DNA of 64,000 bases from DAOUAT01 sp964551735 (GTDB lineage: Bacteria; Chloroflexota; Anaerolineae; CG2-30-64-16), in contig CAZKEF010000023.1 in the NCBI GenBank assembly GCA_964551735.1, positions 22,634 to 86,633 on the forward strand, read 5' to 3'. Numbering within the stretch: position 1 is the stretch's first letter; every line of letters begins with the position of its first letter. This document shows, one piece after another, positions 49,869 to 57,803 of this stretch. The notes under the pieces were generated by a model, which worked only from the letters and a program-made list of their open reading frames with translations, had not been told where the DNA came from and made no database searches. The translations under genes and the position numbers were made by a program.

Positions 49869-49932
49869 TGCCGAGCCTCCTGACACCGGGGGGCAGGCGA
49901 ACCGGCGTCCGCCTGCCCGTTCCGGCGAACCT

Positions 49933-51618
49933 TTAGTTGCCCTTGGCGATGGCGTCGCGAACCTGCTTCGCGCCGGTCTTCATGGCGTTCTCGGGCGTCT
50001 CGCTGCCCTGGGCCACCAGGGTCAGGGCGTTGCCCCAGGCGGTCCAGACCGCGCTCATCTGCGGGATGGCGGGCATAGGCACGGCATTTGTCCCCGCCGC
50101 GGCGAATGCCTTGATGTTCTTGTCCTCGATCGCGTTGGCTGTCGGCAGGTAGGCAGGCGGCCGCGGGTCCGCGTCATAGAACATCTTCATCGCCTCGTCG
50201 GTCGCCACGTACTCGGTGAGGAACACCTGGGCGAGCAGCGGTTCCGCGCTGAAGGCGCTCAGCATGAAGCCCTGCGCGCCGAGGAAGGGCTGGCCGGCTT
50301 GCGTCGCATTCGGGATGTTGCTGTATTCGTAGTTGATTTTTGAATCAGCCAGCCGGGGCAGATCCCACGGCCCGCTGATGACCATCGCGACCTTGCCCTG
50401 GTCAAACCAGGTCTGCAGGGTGTCACCGGCCATGCCCTTGGGCTGCAGGCCATCGGCGATCATCTTCGCGTACCAGTTGACGGCGGCGATGGAGCCCGTG
50501 TCGTCCAGGCCCACATCCTTCGGGTTCCAGTTGCCGTCGGCGGTCCGGCCAAAGACATAGCCGCCGTAAGCCGTTTGGATGGGGAAGAAGGTGTAGGGAT
50601 TGCCTTCTTCGCGCACGAAGCCGTAGACGTTGGCGTCAGAGCCCGGCTTGTTGTTGGCAGCCAGCTTCTTCGAGATCTCCGCGACCTCGTCCCAGGTCTT
50701 CGGCGCGTCGGGCACCAGGTCCTTGTTGCGCAACAGCGCCACGTTCTCGACCGCGTTCGGCACGCCATAGAGTTCGCCGTTGTAGGTGAAGGCGTCGAGG
50801 GCCGCGGGCGCGAAGTCCTGCTTCTTGTCGCCCAGGTCAACCGGCGCCAGCAAGCCGCTCGTCGCCAACTGGCCCAGCCAGTCATGTGCGCCGACGATGA
50901 TGTCGGGGCCTTGCCCCGCCGGGCCGGCCACGATGAAGACGTCGCGCACGTCGCCGAAACCGAGTTGCTCCACGACGATGTCCACGCCGTTCTCGGCCTT
51001 GAACTTCTCGGCCAGCGACTTCAGCGCCAGCGTGCGCGTCCGGTCGGCCCAGATCACCAGGCTGCCCTTCTTCGCGGCTGCGGGCGGCGTGGTCTTGATG
51101 CCATCGCTCTTGACGTCAACAAGATTGGTAGCCGGATCGAACGCGAACTTGACCGGCGCGTCCTTCGCCAACGACAGCTTCAGGTTATCACCGCCGGCCT
51201 TGCCTTCCTTGCCGAAGTTGATGTCCCAGCCGTTGTTGATGGCGATCTTGTATTCATAGTCACCTTGTTTGATGGTGAACTCGCCACGCCAAACCTTCGC
51301 CATCCCGTCCCAGGTGAGGGCGGTCTTGGCGCAGTCGGCCTTCCAGTCGCCATCGCAGCCGAGTTGGGCCTGGAAGGTGCCGGGCAGGTTCACGGCGGTA
51401 TACTCCACGGCAGCGGGGGCGGCTTCTGTGGCCTTTGGCGCCTCGGTTGGTGGCACCGCGGTCGGTTTGGGAGCTTCGGTGGGTGGCACGGCCGTCGGGG
51501 CCGGGGCCTGAGTAGCTGGGGCGGCAGCCGGCGCAGCGGCCGGCCCTCCGCAGGCGGTGACGAGCAGGCTTGTCACCAGCAGGATCAGGACGATGAGGCT
51601 GAAGGGGCGAGTGCGCAT
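49933..51618 (-). CDS. Maltodextrin-binding lipoprotein with N-terminal X25-like starch-binding domain
   Basis: A 561-residue lipoprotein: signal, lipobox VTAC (Cys near 23) and a Pro/Thr/Ala linker with PPTEAPKPTAV repeated. A domain near residues 75-170 (VNLPGTFQAQLGCDGDWKAD, GEFTIKQGDYEYKIAINNGW) resembles the X25 module of pullulanases. The maltose-binding fold follows from GSLVIWADRTRTLALKSLAE. An extra carbohydrate-binding module on an ABC receptor could raise local glucan concentration. The ATG at 51618 with GGAG is preferred. It is the first gene of the importer operon. Confidence 0.88.
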   Translation of the reverse strand: MRTRPFSLIVLILLVTSLLVTACGGPAAAPAAAPATQAPAPTAVPPTEAPKPTAVPPTEAPKATEAAPAAVEYTAVNLPGTFQAQLGCDGDWKADCAKTALTWDGMAKVWRGEFTIKQGDYEYKIAINNGWDINFGKEGKAGGDNLKLSLAKDAPVKFAFDPATNLVDVKSDGIKTTPPAAAKKGSLVIWADRTRTLALKSLAEKFKAENGVDIVVEQLGFGDVRDVFIVAGPAGQGPDIIVGAHDWLGQLATSGLLAPVDLGDKKQDFAPAALDAFTYNGELYGVPNAVENVALLRNKDLVPDAPKTWDEVAEISKKLAANNKPGSDANVYGFVREEGNPYTFFPIQTAYGGYVFGRTADGNWNPKDVGLDDTGSIAAVNWYAKMIADGLQPKGMAGDTLQTWFDQGKVAMVISGPWDLPRLADSKINYEYSNIPNATQAGQPFLGAQGFMLSAFSAEPLLAQVFLTEYVATDEAMKMFYDADPRPPAYLPTANAIEDKNIKAFAAAGTNAVPMPAIPQMSAVWTAWGNALTLVAQGSETPENAMKTGAKQVRDAIAKGN

Positions 51619-51647
51619 CGGATATCTCTCCTCACAGATAATAGAAA

Positions 51648-51661
51648 GTTGACTTATCAAC
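51648..51661. promoter_or_regulatory. MarR-type operator GTTGACTTATCAAC
   Basis: Arms GTTGA/TCAAC; one mismatch to the GTTGAT-N2-ATCAAC site at marR. It covers the -35 box of the plus-strand promoter and lies in the early transcribed region on the minus strand, so one bound dimer could block both. Confidence 0.72.
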
Positions 51662-51677
51662 TAACTGCCTGTAATAT
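51649..51677 (+). promoter_or_regulatory. Promoter of the esterase-glycosidase operon
   Basis: TTGACT (51649-51654) and TAATAT (51672-51677) with a 17-base spacer, 59 bases before the esterase ATG. Its -10 box overlaps that of the opposing promoter. Confidence 0.65.
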
Positions 51678-51701
51678 ACTCCTATTCCTGCGATTTGTCA
51701 A
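51673..51701 (-). promoter_or_regulatory. Promoter of the maltodextrin importer operon
   Basis: Minus-strand TTGACA (51701-51696) and TATATT (51678-51673), spacer 17. The start is near 51666, just before the operator. Confidence 0.75.
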
Positions 51702-51735
51702 GAGGGAATTTGGACGAATTCTGAGGAGGCAATCC

Positions 51736-52563
51736 ATGGAGGTCACCCTTTCCGATGGCTCCGGCGTCATCCAGCGCCATCACGACTTTACGACAATGCA
51801 GTCTCCGATGCGCTTCGTGGACGTCTGGCTGCCGCCCGGCTATGCGGCGGGCGCCGTGCGCTACCCGGTCATCTACGTGCATGACGGGCAAAACCTGTTC
51901 GACCCGGCCACCTCCTACGGCGGCGTGGATTGGGGCATAGATGAAGCCATCATCCGGCTGATGGACGCGGGCAAGGTCGGCGGCGCCATTGTCGTCGGCA
52001 TCTGGAACACCCCGCAGCGCCGCAGCGAGTATATGCCGCAAAAGCCGTTCGCCGCGTCGCCGTTGCTGGCGTTGCGTACGATGTGGGCATTCTGGCACAT
52101 CTTGCGACCCGGCTCCGACGCCTACCTGCGCTTCCTGGTGGGCCAGGTCAAGCCGCTCATTGACAGCCACTACCGCACCCGGCCCGATCAGCCGCACACC
52201 TTCGTCATGGGGTCGAGCATGGGGGGCTTGATCTCGCTCTACGCCCTGGAGGAGTATCCGCAGGTTTTCGGCGGCGCGGGGTGCCTGTCCACGCACTGGC
52301 CGGCCGGCGGCAACCGGCTGGTGGATGCGCTGGCCGCGGCGCTGCCGAAGCCGGGCGGCCATAAGCTCTATTTCGACTTCGGCACGGCGACGCTCGATTC
52401 AAGCTACGAGCCGTATCAGCGGCGGATGGATGCCCGCCTGGCCGCGGCCGGGTACACCGAGGGGGTGGACTGGCTGACCCACAAGTTCCCCGGCGCGGAG
52501 CACTCCGAGAAGTCCTGGCGTGAGCGGGTACACATCCCGCTGGAGTTTTTACTGAAGGCATGA
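51736..52563 (+). CDS. Esterase of the alpha/beta hydrolase fold (enterochelin esterase-like)
   Basis: A 275-residue protein. RFVDVWLPPGYAAGAVRYPV opens the fold, YVHDGQNLFDP forms the oxyanion region, and the nucleophile Ser is in VMGSSMGGLIS (GxSxG). The His is probably in FPGAEHSEKSW. No signal peptide is seen, so it is cytoplasmic and may remove acyl groups from imported oligosaccharides. The ATG at 51736 has GAGGAGG. It heads a five-gene plus-strand glycan operon and has a decayed paralogue at 44437-44711. Confidence 0.86.
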   Translation: MEVTLSDGSGVIQRHHDFTTMQSPMRFVDVWLPPGYAAGAVRYPVIYVHDGQNLFDPATSYGGVDWGIDEAIIRLMDAGKVGGAIVVGIWNTPQRRSEYMPQKPFAASPLLALRTMWAFWHILRPGSDAYLRFLVGQVKPLIDSHYRTRPDQPHTFVMGSSMGGLISLYALEEYPQVFGGAGCLSTHWPAGGNRLVDALAAALPKPGGHKLYFDFGTATLDSSYEPYQRRMDARLAAAGYTEGVDWLTHKFPGAEHSEKSWRERVHIPLEFLLKA

Positions 52564-52608
52564 TACATAGGTCCATGCGCTGTCAAGTGAACGGCCAAGA
52601 ATACAAGT

Positions 52609-54726
52609 ATGAAAACTTCTCAGGTTGACTTTGCCCCCACCGCGCGCGAAATGACCGCGCACTTTGGCCGGCTCAACCATGCTTACCCGCCCGAAGCCGT
52701 TCCGCCGGCGCGCCGCGCCAGCCTGTGCGAGTTGGTGGCGTCCGCTGGCTATTTGCCCTGGTCGCAGCAGCAAGCCCTGGAGGAACTCTCCGCGGCCGAA
52801 ACCCTGCTGATTCTGGAAGAGAAGCTACGCCTGAACGGCGTCTACACCCAGGGAGGATTCGCCTTCAGCGCCGAAACGCTCAGCCCCGTGCGCCGCGCCG
52901 GCTACACCGATTCATCCTGGATCAAACGAGAAGGGCACGAGATCAAGCTGCTCAACCTGGCGGGGCTGGGCAATGCCAACCGCAGCCGAGAGCCCGGGCG
53001 TATGATGGACTGGCTGAAGCAGCTTGTCATCCTGCCCGCCGGCGATCCGGCCCGCGGCATCCTGGCCACGACGATCTACCTCCTGCCCTTTCACCCGCGC
53101 GAGTTCGGCTCGGCATATATCCCCGCCAGCAGCGGGGTCAGCCCCTTGCTCGCAGATCCGCGCCTGGCAGAGCACCTGGGCCTGGACGCGCACGGCCAGG
53201 TTCGGCTCTTCCTTGCGCTGGCGCAGTTGGCGGGGCACCCGCTGCTCTACGACGTCCTGCCGCAGACCGGGCGCTTCTCCGCGCAGGTGCTGGCCCGTCC
53301 GGGGTTGGTCCGCTGGTTCGACATCCCCGCGGCCATCCGCCAGTGCGTCAAAACCGACAAGCGGGCGGTCTCCGCGGCAATGATGGGTCGCGAAGTGCAG
53401 CAGATGCTGGCGGGGAGGGTGGAGTGCATCGTGCGAAAGATGCTCAGCTTGGGGCCGGAGGCGCCGGTCGCCGAGGAGGACGTGCTGTCGCAGCGGGGCG
53501 AGATCAGCCAGCGCCTCATCGAGGAGGGCCTGTGGTCGGCGCCAGGCGGGGCCTGGTGCTCATATGGACCGCCGGTCTTCGATCATCTCCCGACCGGTGG
53601 CGGGGCGCCGGCCTTCCGTCACTATGACCGGGATGGCCACGACGTGACCGCTATGGCGAACCTTGATTGCCTCGCTCCCTACTATTTCACCTTTTGGGAC
53701 AGGCGCGAATATAACGAAGAAGTCATCAGTTGGTGGATCGAACACCTCGGGCTGCTGCGGGCCGAGTATCAATTCGACGGGTTCCGCTTCGACCATGTTG
53801 ACCACGTCGTGGATGGGGTGTCGCTCGACCACGGCTTTCCCATGAGCTATCGGATCCCCGCAGAGGTGCTCCGCCGCGCGAACGCAGCGCTGCGCGCCGG
53901 CTTGCCGCACTATGCCGCCGTGGCCGAGTACATGCTATGGGACGACCTGCTGGCCGAGTATCACCGCGGCATGGATTTTGACTTGTTGTGGGGTGACGAT
54001 ATCATTTCGCAGCAGCAGAAAGACGTGGCGCGGGTCGTGGCGGATAACGGAGTTCTCGCCGCGTATAACAGCGGTACGCCCGCAGCCGAGCGGCTCGCGA
54101 TCCTCAAGACCTACAACAACCAGGACGGCGAGTTCGGGCCGATCAGCCAGTATCCGGGGCAACTCGGCGAGGCCGGCGCCCTGTTCAAATGGTTCAAGCT
54201 ATGGTTTACTCCCGGCGGCGACGCCGCAGCGCGGCCGGTGATGCACGTTGATGGCGACGAATCCTTTACACCTACCGGCGTGCAGTACGCGATCGCGCAC
54301 GAGGCGGCCATGCCACGCCGTCGAGACGACGAGTTTACGCGCCGGTTCGATGCAATCCGCCGGCTGGCGCGGGTCCTGCTTTGTGCCGGCAGTTCTTGCC
54401 AGGTTTGTGTTGCGGAGCCAGGGGGCTTGGCGAGCTGGATGATTACGCGACCTGGCCGGGCGCCGCTGTGGGCGGTGGCGCACGAAAAGGCGCCGACCGA
54501 GTGCGAAATCGGCGAAGGGCGCGAGATGCGCTTCGTGACGCGCCGGCCGTTGCGCGATGTTCGCGTGCCCGCACCGCAGGGTTTTCGGCCGGCGGTAGAA
54601 TGGGTGTTGGCGTCCGGTGCGCTCGACTACGCCGAGATGCGGATGGTGCACAGCAGCGACGGCTCGATGCACTTCGCCATTCTTCAGCCAGGCGAATTCC
54701 ATCTTTACGGGCTCGAGACGGTTTAA
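52609..54726 (+). CDS. Divergent alpha-amylase-like (GH13-related) enzyme
   Basis: A 705-residue protein. The central part has GH13-like motifs: YQFDGFRFDHVDHVVDG near residues 385-402 (region II), AAVAEYMLWDDL near 437 (region III Glu) and TYNNQDGEFG near 500 (region IV in place of NHD). The first 250 residues are unlike standard amylases and include YLLPFHPREFGSAYIP. The last 100 residues look like a beta domain. The exact activity is unclear; an alpha-glucan or alpha-glycoside lyase or hydrolase is possible. The start lacks a clear ribosome site. The gene lies 45 bases after the esterase gene. Confidence 0.75.
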   Translation: MKTSQVDFAPTAREMTAHFGRLNHAYPPEAVPPARRASLCELVASAGYLPWSQQQALEELSAAETLLILEEKLRLNGVYTQGGFAFSAETLSPVRRAGYTDSSWIKREGHEIKLLNLAGLGNANRSREPGRMMDWLKQLVILPAGDPARGILATTIYLLPFHPREFGSAYIPASSGVSPLLADPRLAEHLGLDAHGQVRLFLALAQLAGHPLLYDVLPQTGRFSAQVLARPGLVRWFDIPAAIRQCVKTDKRAVSAAMMGREVQQMLAGRVECIVRKMLSLGPEAPVAEEDVLSQRGEISQRLIEEGLWSAPGGAWCSYGPPVFDHLPTGGGAPAFRHYDRDGHDVTAMANLDCLAPYYFTFWDRREYNEEVISWWIEHLGLLRAEYQFDGFRFDHVDHVVDGVSLDHGFPMSYRIPAEVLRRANAALRAGLPHYAAVAEYMLWDDLLAEYHRGMDFDLLWGDDIISQQQKDVARVVADNGVLAAYNSGTPAAERLAILKTYNNQDGEFGPISQYPGQLGEAGALFKWFKLWFTPGGDAAARPVMHVDGDESFTPTGVQYAIAHEAAMPRRRDDEFTRRFDAIRRLARVLLCAGSSCQVCVAEPGGLASWMITRPGRAPLWAVAHEKAPTECEIGEGREMRFVTRRPLRDVRVPAPQGFRPAVEWVLASGALDYAEMRMVHSSDGSMHFAILQPGEFHLYGLETV

Positions 54727-54768
54727 CGCCCGGTTCGAGTGCCCCGCTTTGTCGATAGGAGACAGATC

Positions 54769-55776
54769 ATGAACGCTTACGAACGCTGCAGGTCACGCTT
54801 GAGGGGTGAGAGGGTAGACCGGTCACCGAATTTTGATATCATGATGCAGCGCGCGGCACACCACATCGGCGAGTCGCTGTCGCACTACTATCTCGACCAC
54901 AGTGTGCTCGTTGCCGCTAACCTGGCAGTGGTCGAGGATTTCGGCGTGGACATCCTGCAGGCGATATCGGATCCCTACCGGGAGGCCGCCGATCATGGCC
55001 TGGCAGTCGAGTTCCCCGATGACGGCTTGCCGCTGAGCAAGACCCCGCTGCTGGCCGAGCCGGAGGATCTGCGCAAGCTGCGGCCGGTCGCACCCGAGGC
55101 GGGCCGGCGCATGAGTGACCGGGTGGAGGCGATCCGGCTTTTCCGGCAGCAGGCCGGCGGGCAACTGCCGGTCATGGGCTGGGTCGAGGGCGCGCTGGCC
55201 GAGGCTGCGGACCTGCGCGGTGTGGGCCAGATTATGTCCGACCTCTACGACCGGCCGGAGTGGGTCACCGAGGTGCTGGAGTTTTGCACCGAGGAGGCCA
55301 TCGCCTTCGCCCGCGCCCAGATCGCGGTCGGCGCCGACATCATCGGCGTGGGGGATGCTGTCTGCTCGCAAGTATCGCCCAAGATGTACCGCCAGTATGC
55401 CCTGCCTTACGAGCAGCGCATCTTCGCCGCCATCCAGGAGGCGGGCGCGGTGGGCCGGTTGCACATCTGCGGCAATACGAGCCGCATCGTCGCCGACATG
55501 GCGACCAGCGGCGCTCAAATCGTGGACGTGGACTGGATGGTCCATTGGGGCCAGGCCGTGCAGATTCTCGCGACCCGGGGGGTGGCGGCCTGCGGCAACT
55601 TCGACCCCGTCAAGGTGATGCTGCAGGGCACGCCGGACCAGGTGCGCCAGGCCGTGCTGGGCTGTGTCGAAGCCGGGGGCGCGACCAGCTTCATCATGGC
55701 CGGCTGCGAGATCCCGGACGGCACACCGGTTGAGAACCTGCTGGCGCAGCAGCGCGCGCTCTGCGAGCGACACTAA
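54769..55776 (+). CDS. URO-D superfamily cobamide methyltransferase-like protein (MtaA/MtbA type)
   Basis: A 335-residue protein with YERCRSRLRGERVDRSPNFD at its start. It has the zinc-ligand loop HICGNT (His and Cys) with a later Cys in MAGCEIPDGTP, the H-x-C...C pattern of methylcobamide methyltransferases. Of the three URO-D proteins in the window this one best fits methyl transfer. Placed among glycosidases it may take part in removing methyl groups from methylated sugars; this is inference. GGAG precedes the ATG. Confidence 0.78.
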   Translation: MNAYERCRSRLRGERVDRSPNFDIMMQRAAHHIGESLSHYYLDHSVLVAANLAVVEDFGVDILQAISDPYREAADHGLAVEFPDDGLPLSKTPLLAEPEDLRKLRPVAPEAGRRMSDRVEAIRLFRQQAGGQLPVMGWVEGALAEAADLRGVGQIMSDLYDRPEWVTEVLEFCTEEAIAFARAQIAVGADIIGVGDAVCSQVSPKMYRQYALPYEQRIFAAIQEAGAVGRLHICGNTSRIVADMATSGAQIVDVDWMVHWGQAVQILATRGVAACGNFDPVKVMLQGTPDQVRQAVLGCVEAGGATSFIMAGCEIPDGTPVENLLAQQRALCERH

Positions 55777-55839
55777 TCTCGAGGCGGTGCTTGGGACGGC
55801 GCGGCCGCCCGAAACAACCCCGGAATCGAAAAGGAGACC

Positions 55840-57792
55840 ATGTCTGACCCTTTTGCCATCGTTCATCCCATTCGCCCGGCATATCAATGGCTGCGTTTCG
55901 GTGAAATCAAACCGCAGGGCTGGCTCCGCCACCAGATGCAGCGCGACCTGGAAACGGGTTTCCTGGGCCGCCTCGACGAGCTGGTTGCCGGCCTGATCTC
56001 TGATGACGATATCTATGGCCGCGACCGGCTGACCGCGCTGAGCAGGCACAAGGACCTGGGCACGGTTGCGACCGACGCTGCCGCACAAATCCAGTACATG
56101 TGGTGGAACAGCGAGACGCAATCCAACTGGCGGGATGGCCTGGTGCGCACGGCATTGCTGCTGGATCACGCCGCGACGTTGCCAGAGGCCCGCGCCTGCA
56201 TCAACCGCATCCTGGCGACCCAGGACGCGGACGGCTATCTGGGCATCCATGCCCCCGACGTGCGTTTCAACTTCAGAGGCGAAAACGGCGAGCTGTGGGC
56301 CCAAGCGACTCTCTTCCGCGTCCTGTTGGGCTATTACGAAGCGACGGGCGACGCGCGGGTTCTGCGGGCCGTCGAGGCCGCGGCTGGCGTCACGATGGCC
56401 GCTTATCCCGTGGGCCGGTCGCAGCCGTTTCCCGGCGGCGATGTGGTGTGCGGCGACAGCCACGGGTTGGCCTTCACCGACGCGCTGGAGCGGTTGAGCC
56501 AACTGACCGAGAACCCGACATACGTCCAGTACGCGGCCTGGCTGTACGCAGCTTTCAGCCAGAGCCAGGTGAGCCAGGGGGACGCGCAATACAGCCATCT
56601 CGTGAACCCCGCCTACCGCTTCCAAATGCACGCCGCGCACACCTACGAGCACCTGCGCTCTCTGCTCGTCGCGCTCCACACGACCGGCAATCCCGAGTTG
56701 GAAGCCGCGCTGGCCGGCTATCTGGCGAAGCTGCAACCCTGCCTGGCTCCCAGTGGCGCCCCGATCGGTGACGAGTCAATTGACGGCAAAGACGCCGACC
56801 CTTCGGAAACCGGTTACGAGTACTGTTCCATCCATGAGCTACTCGACTCGTACACGCACTTACTGCAGAAGCGCGGCGCGGCCGAATGGGGTGACCGCGC
56901 GGAGTGGCTGTTGTTCAACGCCGGGCAAGGCGCGCGCCACCCCCACGCCAGCGCCATCACGTATTTGCGTACCGACAATTCGACCACACTCAACGGGCCC
57001 CTGCACCCCGGCGACGCGCCCACACACCAGGGGCCGCAGACGCGCTACAAGTACTCGCCGGTCCACCAGGATGTTGCGGTGTGCTGCGCACCGAACGCAG
57101 GGCGCATCTATCCGTACTTCGTCAAAGCCATGTGGCTGCGGAGCGACGCCGGCCTGGTGGCCGTACTCTACGGTCCGTGCGAGGTGCGCACCGAGGTGAC
57201 CGGCGTCCCCGTGCGGATCGTCGAAGAGACGAACTACCCGTTCGAGCTGACGGTCGTCCTCACCGTCGAAGCCGCCGAACCGATCGAGTTTGAGCTGGCG
57301 TTCCGCGTCCCGGCCTGGTCGGACGGCGTCCTGTGCGTCTCCTCTGACGGCAAAGAGGTCCGTATCCCCGCTGCCGCCGGGTACGGGCGGCTTCGCCGCG
57401 CCTGGCACAGCGGCGAGCGGGTCATCCTCGTCTTCACCGCGGGGGTCACCGCCCATGCGTTCAGGCCCGGCGAGCGCTACTTTTCCCGTGGGCCGCTCGT
57501 GTTCGCGCGGCCGATCGCTGAGCGCACGGCCGAGGGCCGGGCCTATCCGGTTGACGGCTTCTGCGACCTGCACTGCACGCCGCAGGATGCCGCGGAAGCG
57601 CAACCCTACCGGCTGCCCCAAGGCGCGGTCTTCGAGGTAGAGCATCGCCCCTTCGACGCTGAGCGGGCGTGGCAGTCAGGGCCTACGCTCGTGGGTGAGA
57701 TGCTGCAAGGCGCGAGCGGGCAGGCTGTCGCCACGCGGCTCGTGCCCCTGGGCGGCACGGTGCTGCGACAAGTGACCTTTTTGGACTCATAA
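55840..57792 (+). CDS. GH127-family glycosidase (beta-L-arabinofuranosidase type)
   Basis: A 650-residue protein of the DUF1680/GH127 family. PIRPAYQWLRFGEIKPQGWL starts it, and an alpha-toroid region follows (AQIQYMWWNSETQSNW, ANRILATQDADGYLG-like). The key Cys pair is in VCCAPNAGRIYPYF (Cys415, Cys416), with YEYCSIHELLDSY before it. GH127 enzymes use a zinc-bound Cys nucleophile to release beta-L-arabinofuranose. No signal peptide is seen. It has an AAGGAG site and lies 11 bases upstream of the alpha-mannosidase. Confidence 0.88.
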   Translation: MSDPFAIVHPIRPAYQWLRFGEIKPQGWLRHQMQRDLETGFLGRLDELVAGLISDDDIYGRDRLTALSRHKDLGTVATDAAAQIQYMWWNSETQSNWRDGLVRTALLLDHAATLPEARACINRILATQDADGYLGIHAPDVRFNFRGENGELWAQATLFRVLLGYYEATGDARVLRAVEAAAGVTMAAYPVGRSQPFPGGDVVCGDSHGLAFTDALERLSQLTENPTYVQYAAWLYAAFSQSQVSQGDAQYSHLVNPAYRFQMHAAHTYEHLRSLLVALHTTGNPELEAALAGYLAKLQPCLAPSGAPIGDESIDGKDADPSETGYEYCSIHELLDSYTHLLQKRGAAEWGDRAEWLLFNAGQGARHPHASAITYLRTDNSTTLNGPLHPGDAPTHQGPQTRYKYSPVHQDVAVCCAPNAGRIYPYFVKAMWLRSDAGLVAVLYGPCEVRTEVTGVPVRIVEETNYPFELTVVLTVEAAEPIEFELAFRVPAWSDGVLCVSSDGKEVRIPAAAGYGRLRRAWHSGERVILVFTAGVTAHAFRPGERYFSRGPLVFARPIAERTAEGRAYPVDGFCDLHCTPQDAAEAQPYRLPQGAVFEVEHRPFDAERAWQSGPTLVGEMLQGASGQAVATRLVPLGGTVLRQVTFLDS

Positions 57793-57803
57793 GGAGCATA
57801 TCC

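Noticed and set aside
54823..56736. Minus-strand open frame of about 637 codons
   Set aside because: Antisense to the URO-D and GH127 genes, which have ribosome sites and catalytic motifs.
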